From CAG-273 sp964618105 (GTDB taxonomy: Bacteria; Bacillota; Clostridia; TANB77; CAG-508): a stretch of DNA of 28,827 nucleotides. The notes under the pieces were generated by a model that made no database searches, was not told where the DNA came from, and worked only from the letters and a program-made list of their open reading frames with translations. Of the stretch, positions 8,343 to 16,510 are shown in pieces (position 1 is the stretch's first letter; each line of letters starts with the position of its first letter). Location of the stretch: positions 1 to 28,827 of the forward strand of contig CAZUAJ010000010.1 of the NCBI GenBank assembly GCA_964618105.1. Direction: 5' to 3'. The translations under genes and the position numbers were made by a program.

Positions 8343-8825
8343 TTATCTTGTAATGTTTAATTGTGAAAGTACATTTTCTTCTTTTTCTCTCATCACTTTT
8401 TGTTCATCGTCTTTAATATGGTCATAGCCTCTTAAGTGATAAAATCCATGGACAAGCATATATGCAAATTCTCTTTCAAAGCTGTGCCCATATTCTTTTG
8501 CTTGTTCTTCCACTTTTTCAACAGAAATTATAATATCACCCATTATATCTTGTAATACTGCATTTTCTTTTTTTATAATAAACTTATCTAGTTCATTTTT
8601 TTCAAACATTGGAAATGAAAGTACATCAGTTTCTTTGTCTATATTTCGATGTTCTTTATTGATTTTTCTAATATTTTCTGGGTTTGTCAATGTTACACAT
8701 ATATATAAAGAGGTAGGATTTATATGCTCTACCTCAAAACATTTTTGAATTACATTTTCAATTAATATTTCTAGTTCATTTTTTTCTTTTATGTCTTTCC
8801 AAATTATTTCTGTTACTAAACTCAT
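8343..8825 (-). CDS. ybeY: Endoribonuclease YbeY
   Basis: YbeY is a zinc-dependent endoribonuclease involved in 16S rRNA 3'-end maturation and ribosome quality control. The metal-binding motif HGFYHLRGYDH (H126, H130, H136) is intact, and NIDKETDVLSFPMF is the family hallmark. The ATG at 8825 (AAGGA, 7 nt) is preferred over the ATG at 8843, which has no binding site and overlaps the upstream gene. Its position before dgkA matches the conserved Firmicute cluster. It has 160 residues, the normal length. Confidence 0.94.
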   Translation of the reverse strand: MSLVTEIIWKDIKEKNELEILIENVIQKCFEVEHINPTSLYICVTLTNPENIRKINKEHRNIDKETDVLSFPMFEKNELDKFIIKKENAVLQDIMGDIIISVEKVEEQAKEYGHSFEREFAYMLVHGFYHLRGYDHIKDDEQKVMREKEENVLSQLNITR

Positions 8826-8835
8826 TTTTACATCC

Positions 8836-10086
8836 TTATTCATTAACTACTTTTTTTCTTCTTCCCCTAGTTTTCTTCTTTTCAACTTTTGGGCCTTTTG
8901 TATATACCCCTTCTGATATAAAAGAATTTTTTAAATTTTTCATTGCATCTAATTCAACCAACTTAGAATAATAAAATTGAATTATTTTATAGTATTTGTT
9001 AGTATCTTTTTTTAATTTTTTTAAATCATTTCTTAAAAATAAAACTTGTTTTTCTCTACTATAATCAATATAGTTTTTATCTTTATTTTTTTGTATTTCT
9101 AAATATTGTTTGTAAAATTCTCTATATTCTTCTCTGGCTGTTGGTTTATCCCAATAAATTTTTGTAGATAACAATTTAACATTGTATTCTTCAATTAAAG
9201 TAATTAACAAAGAATATGCCTTTTCTTGTTTACGTGCAACTCTTGTATCAACAATTAAACTTCTAGTATCATTTAATAATTTTTCATAGCATTGTTCTGC
9301 AACAATAAGTGGTAAACTATGTGTAAAAAGTTTTCTACTTAAATTTAATAAAAGCATATCTTTTTCAATATTATCATTTTGGTCTAATTTGCCAACTGTA
9401 AATTTTTCAAAGTTTTTATAATCATTAATAATTTCTTTATATACTTTATTTTCTGGATTTTGTTCCATTTTTAATGGTAAAATATTTTCAATGTATTGTT
9501 CTAATACATCAAAAATTTTGTTATATATTTCGTCTTTAGCACCAGGTGTTAAATTGTCAGCTAATTTTATTGAATAATGTTTTAGTAGTCCTTTATACAA
9601 TGATTCCATTTGAAAAACAAATAAAGTTTGATATTTTTGTAATAATTGCTCTTTATTTAAGTTATCAACAGTTTCATAATCTAAATTTAATAAATACATT
9701 TGTTTTTTATATTTGTATTCTAGGTATTCTTTTTCTTTTAAATGAACTATTGAATAGTATTCAGATAATGCATTTTTTTCAAAATCACTTGCAGTATCAT
9801 TTTTTACTCTTTTGTAAATTGAATCCATTATGTATTTATCAATTGATTCCAAATATAAAGCGTATATGTCTTCAAATTTTTGAGAAATTGCATCTTGTTT
9901 TTCTTGATTTTCTATGTTTTCACTTGCCTTAAATGTTTCATAAGCTTTTAATACATTATTTCTTTTTATTGAAATCATCATTCCGTTGATTCCTATTTTA
10001 GTTGGAGTTAGTATTTTATTGATTGTATTACTAATTTTTGAAAAAAATGTTTTTTCTTGATATATTCTCAAACTTCTTTCTTCCAT
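8836..10086 (-). CDS. Unknown protein in the yqfD-ybeY cluster
   Basis: I do not recognise this protein. With the ATG at 10086 (AAAGGA, 9 nt; a TTG six codons upstream would give 422 aa) it has 416 residues. It is almost wholly charged and predicted helical, rich in K, E, Y and L, with no signal peptide or membrane segment and a very basic tail (KKKTRGRRKKVV). It looks like a cytoplasmic helical or coiled-coil protein. It lies between yqfD and ybeY, where phoH and the YqfF/PgpH phosphodiesterase gene usually sit, but shows neither the P-loop of PhoH nor the HD motif of YqfF. It is probably cotranscribed with its neighbours (14 bp from yqfD). Confidence 0.8.
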   Translation of the reverse strand: MEERSLRIYQEKTFFSKISNTINKILTPTKIGINGMMISIKRNNVLKAYETFKASENIENQEKQDAISQKFEDIYALYLESIDKYIMDSIYKRVKNDTASDFEKNALSEYYSIVHLKEKEYLEYKYKKQMYLLNLDYETVDNLNKEQLLQKYQTLFVFQMESLYKGLLKHYSIKLADNLTPGAKDEIYNKIFDVLEQYIENILPLKMEQNPENKVYKEIINDYKNFEKFTVGKLDQNDNIEKDMLLLNLSRKLFTHSLPLIVAEQCYEKLLNDTRSLIVDTRVARKQEKAYSLLITLIEEYNVKLLSTKIYWDKPTAREEYREFYKQYLEIQKNKDKNYIDYSREKQVLFLRNDLKKLKKDTNKYYKIIQFYYSKLVELDAMKNLKNSFISEGVYTKGPKVEKKKTRGRRKKVVNE

Positions 10087-10100
10087 GGCATCTGTTCCTT

Positions 10101-11282
10101 TCAAAATACTATTTTTTCTTTTGTCCCAATTCTTTCAAGTACTTCGTAAATCACTTCAACTTCAACATAAGTTTCTGTTTGTTCCATATTAATTTGTTTA
10201 TTAATTAGTTTATTTTCATTTATTTGCTCATTTAATATTTTTTCTGTCTCTTGTATTGCTATTTCTTTTGCTTCTTCTAGAGAATAATTAAATTGTTTGG
10301 TTTCATATTCTTGATATGTTTTAGTTTGTATTTCTATTGGCAAATAAAAATTTGAAAACAGTCTTAGTTTTTTACTCGTATCTATTGTATCATAATTTTT
10401 AAATTTTGGAACCCCTTTTGATAAATTTATTTCAAAATTATTTATCTTTACGGAATATGTGCTTTTCTCATTTCCTGTTTGAACCTTTTTTTCTTGTTTA
10501 AATGGTACTTTCACTTTTTGAGAATACCAAACTTTTGCCTGAACTTCTCCATTTGCATGTACATATCGAATTCCTGTAAACTCCCCTTCAAGCCACCCTT
10601 GTATTAATGTGGTTCCTTTTGTAACCAAATCACCTTCTTTTACTACGGCTATGCCATTTTGTGCATTAATTTTTGTTATTATTGCATCCTTTGTTGCAAT
10701 AATATTACAGTAATCATCTTCTTGTATTATTTCTGGTTTTAAGTCTGATTCTACAATTTTTACTTCTGCATTTGTTCCTTTTATTTCTATTCCTACCCAT
10801 GCTATATCATCTCTTGCAAGTCTAATTTCATTTATTACGTTTTTAGTATTTAGGTTTGTTTTTAAAGTACCTATTTTAAAATTATTATTTGCTAATTCAT
10901 TTAAAATTTCTTCTTTGCTAATTCGTTCATTTCCTGTTATTTCTATGTTCCATATAAAATTAGATAATGTAATTATTGTTATTATTATAAATGCAAAAAA
11001 TATTACAAATATTTTTCTTTTTTTGTATTTTCGTAATGTAAATGGAAGTCCTTTCTTTTTTTTAATTTTTACTCTACATTTAGTTTTTTTAGCTATTTGT
11101 TTTATTTTTTTAAAATCATTTATTTCAATATTTATTTGTATAATTGTAGAGTATTTTCTTTTTAAGTTCCACAAAAATATTTTTTGATTATTACATATAT
11201 TTATAAATCTTTCTACAAAATAGCCTTCTATTTCAACAGTAACATAGCCTAAAATATAACTTAGTAGTATTTTAAAATACAT
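10101..11282 (-). CDS. yqfD: Sporulation protein YqfD
   Basis: YqfD is a membrane-anchored protein of the sigma-E regulon in Bacillus, needed for efficient sporulation. The 393-residue product has a basic N-terminal region, one membrane segment at about 91-112 (IFVIFFAFIIITIITLSNFI) and a large extracytoplasmic part beginning IEITGNERISKEEILNEL, with the family-typical stretch ATKDAIITKINAQNGIAVVK. The start ATG follows a G-rich binding site that overlaps the yqfC stop. The pairing with yqfC is diagnostic. Confidence 0.92.
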   Translation of the reverse strand: MYFKILLSYILGYVTVEIEGYFVERFINICNNQKIFLWNLKRKYSTIIQINIEINDFKKIKQIAKKTKCRVKIKKKKGLPFTLRKYKKRKIFVIFFAFIIITIITLSNFIWNIEITGNERISKEEILNELANNNFKIGTLKTNLNTKNVINEIRLARDDIAWVGIEIKGTNAEVKIVESDLKPEIIQEDDYCNIIATKDAIITKINAQNGIAVVKEGDLVTKGTTLIQGWLEGEFTGIRYVHANGEVQAKVWYSQKVKVPFKQEKKVQTGNEKSTYSVKINNFEINLSKGVPKFKNYDTIDTSKKLRLFSNFYLPIEIQTKTYQEYETKQFNYSLEEAKEIAIQETEKILNEQINENKLINKQINMEQTETYVEVEVIYEVLERIGTKEKIVF

Positions 11283-11291
11283 TTTTCCCCC

Positions 11292-11588
11292 CTAGTTTTC
11301 ATCTGTAATTGATTCAAAATCTACACTTTCAATTTTACCTGTAACTATTAAATCATCTGAAGTCATTTCTTCTAAGTATAGTTCACAACCATTTATATTT
11401 AAAATTCCTATATAAGTACTAATTCTAATGTAAAATTCTTGATATTCTAATATTCCCTTGTAATTTTCTATCAACATTTGTTTAAATCCTAAAATTGTTA
11501 TTTTAGGCACATCACTAGATAGCTCTTGTGGAATTTCTAATAAACGATTTATTTTATTTTGTAAATTTTTTTTAGATTTTTTTTTCAT
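11292..11588 (-). CDS. yqfC: Sporulation protein YqfC (YabP/YqfC family)
   Basis: This 98-residue protein of the YabP/YqfC family has the core pattern ITILGFKQMLIENYKGILEY followed by IRISTYIGILNINGCELYLEEM. In Bacillus yqfC belongs to the sigma-E regulon of the mother cell. AAAGGA lies 9 nt before the ATG and follows the pdaA stop within 16 bp. It is directly upstream of yqfD, so the pair forms a sporulation unit inside the operon. Confidence 0.92.
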   Translation of the reverse strand: MKKKSKKNLQNKINRLLEIPQELSSDVPKITILGFKQMLIENYKGILEYQEFYIRISTYIGILNINGCELYLEEMTSDDLIVTGKIESVDFESITDEN

Positions 11589-11603
11589 TTATTTAATTCC
11601 TTT

Positions 11604-12404
11604 CTATCTTTGAAATTCGTCTAAACTTTTAAATTCATATCCCATTGATTTTATTTCTTTTATACAACTGTCTAATATATTGCTATTGTCTTTTGAAGTT
11701 GCATGTAACAATAATATAGCCCCTGGATGTATATTGTCTATAATTTTTTTCTTACCATAAGTTTCTCTTCCCTGTTTGTTTTCGTCCCAGTCATCATAAG
11801 CAAAACTCCACATTACAGTTTTATATCCTAATGTATTGGTATATGCTATTGTTCTTTCACTATATTCGCCTTTTGGTGGTCTTATATATTTCATTTCATA
11901 ACCAAATTTTTGATAAACCGCTGTATGTAAATCCATTACTTCTTTTTGTATTTGTTCATTTGTTAAGTCTGGCATACTTTTATGGTTTACTGTATGATTT
12001 CCAATTATGTGTCCTTCATCTATAATTTGTTTTACTAATTCTGTTGCAGTATTTAAGTAATGTGCCGTTATAAAAAATGTAGCTGGAACTTGATTCTCTT
12101 TTAACACCGATAATATTTTTGATGTATAACCTGCTTCATAACCATTATCAAATGTTAAATATACATATTTCGATTTTTCATTGCCCATTGCAATTCCTTC
12201 ATACATATCAATTATTTTTTTATTTACACTACCTAAGTCAGGTTGCTCATGATTATTGTTTCTTTTAATTCCCCACCCTATTTTTTTCTCACTAGTTGCA
12301 TTTGTTTGAACCGTTTGTTTATTAAAATTAATTACAGAAATTGAAAAAACAAGTACTAATAATATAGAAGACATAATAACAATAAAATTTAACTTTCCTT
12401 TCAT
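11604..12404 (-). CDS. pdaA: PdaA-like polysaccharide deacetylase
   Basis: This is a carbohydrate esterase family 4 protein resembling PdaA, which de-N-acetylates muramic acid on the way to muramic-delta-lactam of spore cortex. The ATG at 12404 (AAAGGGG, 5 nt) gives 266 aa; the upstream TTG is rejected. An N-terminal membrane/signal segment (about 7-25) leads to the PdaA-specific WGIKRNNNHEQPD, then catalytic motifs TFDNGYE (D86), HTVNH (H137, H141), RPPKGEYS (175-182) and a late LLLHATS. Asn in TFDNG, in place of the TFDDG of other deacetylases, supports the PdaA subgroup. It starts the operon with yqfC and yqfD, consistent with a role in spores. Confidence 0.88.
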   Translation of the reverse strand: MKGKLNFIVIMSSILLVLVFSISVINFNKQTVQTNATSEKKIGWGIKRNNNHEQPDLGSVNKKIIDMYEGIAMGNEKSKYVYLTFDNGYEAGYTSKILSVLKENQVPATFFITAHYLNTATELVKQIIDEGHIIGNHTVNHKSMPDLTNEQIQKEVMDLHTAVYQKFGYEMKYIRPPKGEYSERTIAYTNTLGYKTVMWSFAYDDWDENKQGRETYGKKKIIDNIHPGAILLLHATSKDNSNILDSCIKEIKSMGYEFKSLDEFQR

Positions 12405-12579
12405 ATTTTCCCCTTTCAAATATGTGCATAATTTTATTATTTGTTAAAATGTATTTTTAGAATATTTATTTTATGAATATTTTTTATATTTTCTATAATA
12501 TTATAATTACATTTTTTCTTAGTAATATTACATCTTACAGATAATTCGACACAGTTCTAGTAATTTTCCTAAAATTTTC

Positions 12580-12608
12580 TTGACATTACAATTTCTTTGG
12601 ATTATATT
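12580..12608 (+). promoter_or_regulatory. Predicted promoter of agrA-agrC
   Basis: A perfect TTGACA (12580-12585) and TATATT (12603-12608) lie 17 bp apart in the divergent pdaA/agrA spacer (12405-12696). An ACAGTT half-site (12551-12556) resembling LytTR/AgrA sites lies upstream, but the expected second half (12572-12580) matches poorly, so direct AgrA control is only possible. No clear pdaA promoter was found in the spacer. Confidence 0.7.
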
Positions 12609-12696
12609 TATATATGTTACTGGAAATTTTTGGTTAATATTATGTTTGTTTTAAATTATTAACATTTATATTTATATGTTATACGGAGGAAAAAAT

Positions 12697-13446
12697 ATGT
12701 TGAATTTTGTTTTATGTGACGATAACTTTAACGTTTTAAATAGATTGACAAAAATGCTTGAGTCAATTTTTATAGAAAAGAATTATGATGCACATATTGC
12801 ACTAAGCACAACATCTCCAACTGAATTAATAAATTACATAAACGGCAATAAAGTAAATGTTATTATTTTAGATATTGACTTGAAATCTAATATTTCTGGA
12901 TTGGATTTAGCAAATATTATACGCAAAGAAGATAAAGATGTTTATATTATTTTTACAACTGGCCATTTAGAATATGGGTTAATTGCATATAAATACAAAA
13001 CTTTTGATTATTTAGCCAAACCAATTACTAAAGAAAGATTAGAAGATACTGTTATTAGATTGTTTGAAGATATTTCTGGTTCCAAAATTGATTTTGTAAG
13101 ATTAGATAATAATAAAACAATTATAAAGCAGGATTCTATTTTATATGTTCAAAAAGATAATATGAAAAGTATTTTCTATACAGACACCAGAGAATACGAA
13201 ACATATAGTTCCTTTAAAACTATAATGCGTCAATTACCTAGTAGCTTTGTTCAATGTCATAAATCATATATTGTAAATATTAATAAAATTACTGGCATTG
13301 ATATTCCACAAAATACTATTTTGTTAAATAGTACTGGACAAGATAAAAAATGTTATATTGGTCCTAAATATAAAAATAATTTTATGGAGGTTTTTAATAA
13401 TGGAAATTTTTCAAACAATTTGGTCAGCAATGACTACTCAAAATGA
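12697..13446 (+). CDS. agrA: AgrA-like LytTR response regulator
   Basis: This transcription factor has a receiver domain and a LytTR DNA-binding domain and is the partner of the AgrC-like kinase. Starting at the ATG at 12697 (GGAGG, 7 nt; the in-frame ATG at 12676 has no binding site) it has 249 residues. Receiver residues are D8, D9, the phospho-acceptor D59 (IILDID), the T87-T88 pair and K108 (YLAKPI). The LytTR domain covers about 140-240 (YETYSSFKTIMRQLP, then CHKSYIVNINKI). It overlaps agrC by 47 bp, so translation is likely coupled. The regulator precedes the kinase here, the reverse of the usual agrBDCA order. Confidence 0.92.
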   Translation: MLNFVLCDDNFNVLNRLTKMLESIFIEKNYDAHIALSTTSPTELINYINGNKVNVIILDIDLKSNISGLDLANIIRKEDKDVYIIFTTGHLEYGLIAYKYKTFDYLAKPITKERLEDTVIRLFEDISGSKIDFVRLDNNKTIIKQDSILYVQKDNMKSIFYTDTREYETYSSFKTIMRQLPSSFVQCHKSYIVNINKITGIDIPQNTILLNSTGQDKKCYIGPKYKNNFMEVFNNGNFSNNLVSNDYSK

Positions 13447-14755
13447 AATAGCTTTGAATATAGTAGGATTTTTGTCTTGCTTTCTTGATGCTACTGTTAA
13501 TATGTTGCTTTTTACTACTATTTTAGATATTAAGACCACTTTAAAGTCAAAATTACTTTATGTGATTTTATTTAGCATAATAGGCTTTTTAGCTAGGATT
13601 TTTATTCCTGACCCTTATGGTACATTTATTAACATAGTTATTATTATACTTTTAATTAAGTTTATTCTAAAAACTACTTTGTTAAAATCTTTATTGGCTG
13701 AGTTTATTGTAATAACTTCTAGTACCGTATTAGAATTGTTTATGCTTAAATTTTATCAAGCAATTCTTAATATTCCTTATAATTTTGTAATGACAATACC
13801 AGTGTATAGATTTATTTTTACTTCTAGTATTTATTTATGTATTTACATATTATATAAAATTATTAAATATTTTAAATTTAATATCAGTTTAGAAAATATG
13901 AATAGAAAAAATAAAACATTATTTATTGTAAATACTTTACTTGGTATATTAGCTATTGGTACTCAATGTTACTTAATAGTATTTTATAGTGATAAAATGC
14001 CAATTTCTGTAACCGTTGTAAGCATTGTAAGTATATGCGCATATTTTACAATTAGTCTTTATAGTTTATTAAGTACAAACAAATTAGATACTACAACAAG
14101 AGACCTAGAAGAAGCACAATTATATAACAAAACTTTATCAATTTTACATGATACTATGAGGGGTTTTAAACATGATTTTCACAATATTGTTCAAGGTATT
14201 GGTGGTTATGCAGACAGAGGCGATTTAGAAGGACTTAAAAAATATTATAAACAGCTTTTACAGGATTGTAGCCGTACAAATAACTTAACCACATTAAATC
14301 CAGAAGTTATAAATAACCCTGCAATATATAATGTTATGGCTACTAAATATCATAAAGCTGATGAAATTGGAGTTCAAATTAATTTAGGTATTTTTATGGA
14401 TTTAAATGAAATTGAAAGACATATTAAAATTTATGAATTTACCAGAATATTAGGTATACTTTTAGATAATGCTATTGAAGCTGCTTCTGAATGTGAAGAA
14501 AAAACTATTCATGTTAGTTTTAGAAAAGAAGAAAATAGACATCGTTTACTTATGATTATAGAAAATACATATAAAAATAAAGATATTAATTTAGATAAAA
14601 TATTTGAAAAAGATTTTTCTACTAAGTCTAAAGAAAATAATAGTGGACTTGGTTTATGGGAAATTAGACAAATTTTAAAGAAAAGTAATAATCTTAATTT
14701 ATTTACTAGCAAAAATGATGAATTCTTCTCACAACAATTTGAAATATATTATTAA
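13400..14755 (+). CDS. agrC: AgrC-like sensor histidine kinase
   Basis: This is a membrane kinase that probably senses the cyclic peptide made by AgrB/AgrD. The ATG at 13400 (GGAGG, 9 nt) gives 451 aa. The first 200 or so residues hold several hydrophobic spans typical of the AgrC sensor. The HPK10-type H box is FKHDFHN (H258), the N box is LLDNAIEAA (N357) and the G box is GLGL (416-419). The long overlap with agrA and a shared promoter make them one operon. The gene ends at a bidirectional terminator shared with agrD. Confidence 0.92.
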   Translation: MEIFQTIWSAMTTQNEIALNIVGFLSCFLDATVNMLLFTTILDIKTTLKSKLLYVILFSIIGFLARIFIPDPYGTFINIVIIILLIKFILKTTLLKSLLAEFIVITSSTVLELFMLKFYQAILNIPYNFVMTIPVYRFIFTSSIYLCIYILYKIIKYFKFNISLENMNRKNKTLFIVNTLLGILAIGTQCYLIVFYSDKMPISVTVVSIVSICAYFTISLYSLLSTNKLDTTTRDLEEAQLYNKTLSILHDTMRGFKHDFHNIVQGIGGYADRGDLEGLKKYYKQLLQDCSRTNNLTTLNPEVINNPAIYNVMATKYHKADEIGVQINLGIFMDLNEIERHIKIYEFTRILGILLDNAIEAASECEEKTIHVSFRKEENRHRLLMIIENTYKNKDINLDKIFEKDFSTKSKENNSGLGLWEIRQILKKSNNLNLFTSKNDEFFSQQFEIYY

Positions 14756-14760
14756 TATAA

Positions 14761-14803
14761 TTACAATAAAAGCGGTATCAAACTGATACCGCTTTTATTG
14801 TAA
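14761..14803. terminator. Shared terminator between convergent agrC and agrD
   Basis: A perfect 20-bp stem (14761-14780 with 14784-14803) with a 3-nt loop (AAC). The GC core AGCGGTATCA is flanked by A/T runs on both sides, so it can end transcripts from both strands. Confidence 0.9.
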
Positions 14804-14848
14804 ATTTGTCGTTTTAAGGAAATATTTATATTTATATATAGTGTCACA

Positions 14849-14968
14849 TTAATCTTTTTTTATTAATGATGCAGGCATTTTTGGTTGGTGTACTACACCT
14901 GAAAGCCAACATGCAGTATTTGTTGATTTAGCATATTTTTCTGCTACTTTAGCTAATAATTTTAACAT
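14849..14968 (-). CDS. agrD: AgrD-like cyclic autoinducer peptide precursor
   Basis: This 39-codon gene has AGGAGG about 7 nt before its ATG. The peptide has an amphipathic N-terminus (MLKLLAKVAEKYAKST), a single cysteine at position 20 in the segment NTACWLSGVV, and the AgrD C-terminal recognition tail HQPKMPASLIKKD. AgrB would cut the tail and close a thiolactone on the cysteine. Aligned on the HQPxxP tail of clostridial AgrD proteins, the ring would be CWLSGVV (seven residues), longer than the usual five; CWLSG is the alternative. It lies 69 bp downstream of agrB on the same strand. A small GC hairpin (15004-15020) lies between them. Confidence 0.88.
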   Translation of the reverse strand: MLKLLAKVAEKYAKSTNTACWLSGVVHQPKMPASLIKKD

Positions 14969-15037
14969 TTGTATTCCTCCTCTTAATTTTTTTATATAAT
15001 AATCATTGCCGGCCAATGAATTATCAACTTAAATTGT

Positions 15038-15652
15038 TTATTCTGTTCCATAAACTTCATATCCATGTTTGTTGTTTGTTATTTTATATGAAATAGGTAA
15101 TATTGTTAAATTTTGTAAAAATATTGCATATATTATCATATATGAAACGCTTTTCTCTGGGCTAAATATTATAATTATAAGTAAAATTGCTAATGATATA
15201 TAAGCTTTTATTTTCTTTGATTTTATTTCTTTTTTACTTAAAATTGGTATATTTTCTGTATCTGCTGGTGCATATTTTGTTATTATAGTAACACTAAATA
15301 CTGTTATTATAAAAACTAATATGTATAGTACAAAATCATAAGATATTTGAAAATATTTAGTTAATATTACAGGTCCTAAATATAAAATACTTGTAGTAAC
15401 CATACACCCTATATGAGTTTTCAAATGAATACCACCTGTAAAGCTTCTATATGGTGCTATTAATAAAAACAAAAGTAACGTTTGCCAACCCATTTTTAGT
15501 AAAAAACCTATTATAAATAGTAACAAAATTTTTGGCAATTCTCCAAATATCAGTCTTACACCAAAGTCAATAACCATTTCTCTTTCTTCATCTATGTCTG
15601 ATACTTTTGCTTTAATTTTTTCTGTTATCCAATTGCAAAATTTATCAATCAT
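15038..15652 (-). CDS. agrB: AgrB-like peptide-processing membrane protease
   Basis: AgrB is a membrane cysteine endopeptidase that trims the AgrD C-terminal tail and forms the thiolactone. The 204-residue protein has the catalytic pair H76 and C83 in RSFTGGIHLKTHIGC, at nearly the same positions as in Staphylococcus aureus AgrB, and four or more hydrophobic spans. The ATG has AGAGG 5 nt upstream. It starts the agrB-agrD unit, transcribed convergently to agrA-agrC. A weak promoter-like pair (TTTCAG, 17 bp, TAAAAT) lies in the 70 bp between this gene and the rluA terminator. Confidence 0.94.
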   Translation of the reverse strand: MIDKFCNWITEKIKAKVSDIDEEREMVIDFGVRLIFGELPKILLLFIIGFLLKMGWQTLLLFLLIAPYRSFTGGIHLKTHIGCMVTTSILYLGPVILTKYFQISYDFVLYILVFIITVFSVTIITKYAPADTENIPILSKKEIKSKKIKAYISLAILLIIIIFSPEKSVSYMIIYAIFLQNLTILPISYKITNNKHGYEVYGTE

Positions 15653-15723
15653 TTTTTACCTCTTTTTTTATTGTATTTATTTTATCTTTAAATTTTTTTT
15701 ACTGAAATAAAAGTTTATAAAAA

Positions 15724-15777
15724 TGCCAAAATCATAAGTGAAATTTAACTTTTTGGGTTTCACTTATGATTTTGGCA
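15724..15777. terminator. Terminator after the rluA-type gene
   Basis: A perfect 20-bp stem (15724-15743 with 15758-15777) with a 14-nt loop, followed by TTTTTATAA on the minus strand and CTTTTG on the plus strand. It separates the rluA-type gene from agrB. Confidence 0.85.
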
Positions 15778-15799
15778 CTTTTGTAAATTTTAGGTTAAT

Positions 15800-16492
15800 T
15801 TAACTTATATTGCAATTTTCTTTAATAATTGCCCAACTTCCATCTTTTTGTGGAATTGACATAAATTCCATAAATTCATTTGTAATAGGGTGATAAAACT
15901 TTAATTTATATGCCCAAAGAGTAATTTGTTTTCCATGACCCCTTCCACCATATTTTTGATCACCATATATGCTATGATTTCTGCTAGATAGTTGTACTCT
16001 GATTTGATGGTGTCTGCCCGTGTGTAAGTTTATTTTTAAAACAGATAAATTTAGTTGCTCATCATATTTTAAAACTTCATAGTCTAAAATAGCTAGTTTA
16101 CTATTTTTTGTACCTTTTTTTACAACTTTGCTCATATTATTTTTTTCATTTTTTAATAAATAATCTTGTAATGTTCCTTTTTCTGATTCCATTTTACCAT
16201 TTACTATTACTAAATATGTTTTTTGAAATTGCTTTTCTCTTACTTGATTGCTTAGTCTTGATGCTGCTTTTGATGTTTTGGCAAATACCATTACACCACC
16301 AACTGGTCTATCTAGTCTATGGACTAAGCCCAAATATACATTTCCTGGTTTATTATATTTGTCTTTTAAATATTGTTTTATTATTGTAAGCATATCAACG
16401 TCACCAGTTTTGTCACCTTGTGATGGAATATTTACTGGTTTTTCTACTACAATTATGTGATTATCTTCATATATTACTTTTAAATTTTGCAT
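15800..16492 (-). CDS. RluA family pseudouridine synthase
   Basis: The enzyme isomerises uridine to pseudouridine in rRNA or tRNA. The catalytic motif HRLDRPVGG has D61, and LKINLHTGRHHQIRVQLS is the conserved binding segment. With 230 residues it lacks the N-terminal S4 domain of RluC/RluD, as in the short RluA-type enzymes, so the target site cannot be assigned. AAGGAG lies 6 nt before the ATG. It follows the methyltransferase gene by 18 bp, forming an RNA-modification pair. Confidence 0.92.
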   Translation of the reverse strand: MQNLKVIYEDNHIIVVEKPVNIPSQGDKTGDVDMLTIIKQYLKDKYNKPGNVYLGLVHRLDRPVGGVMVFAKTSKAASRLSNQVREKQFQKTYLVIVNGKMESEKGTLQDYLLKNEKNNMSKVVKKGTKNSKLAILDYEVLKYDEQLNLSVLKINLHTGRHHQIRVQLSSRNHSIYGDQKYGGRGHGKQITLWAYKLKFYHPITNEFMEFMSIPQKDGSWAIIKENCNIS

Positions 16493-16510
16493 CTTTTACT
16501 CCTTTTTAAA

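Noticed and set aside
9546..9932. Long plus-strand frame opposite the unknown helical protein
   Set aside because: Hydrophobic low-complexity product typical of antisense frames in AT-rich genes, with no binding site.
12697..14755. Possible extended starts for agrA (12676) and agrC (13358)
   Set aside because: The later ATGs at 12697 and 13400 have GGAGG at 7 and 9 nt, and the domain starts fit; the upstream starts lack binding sites.
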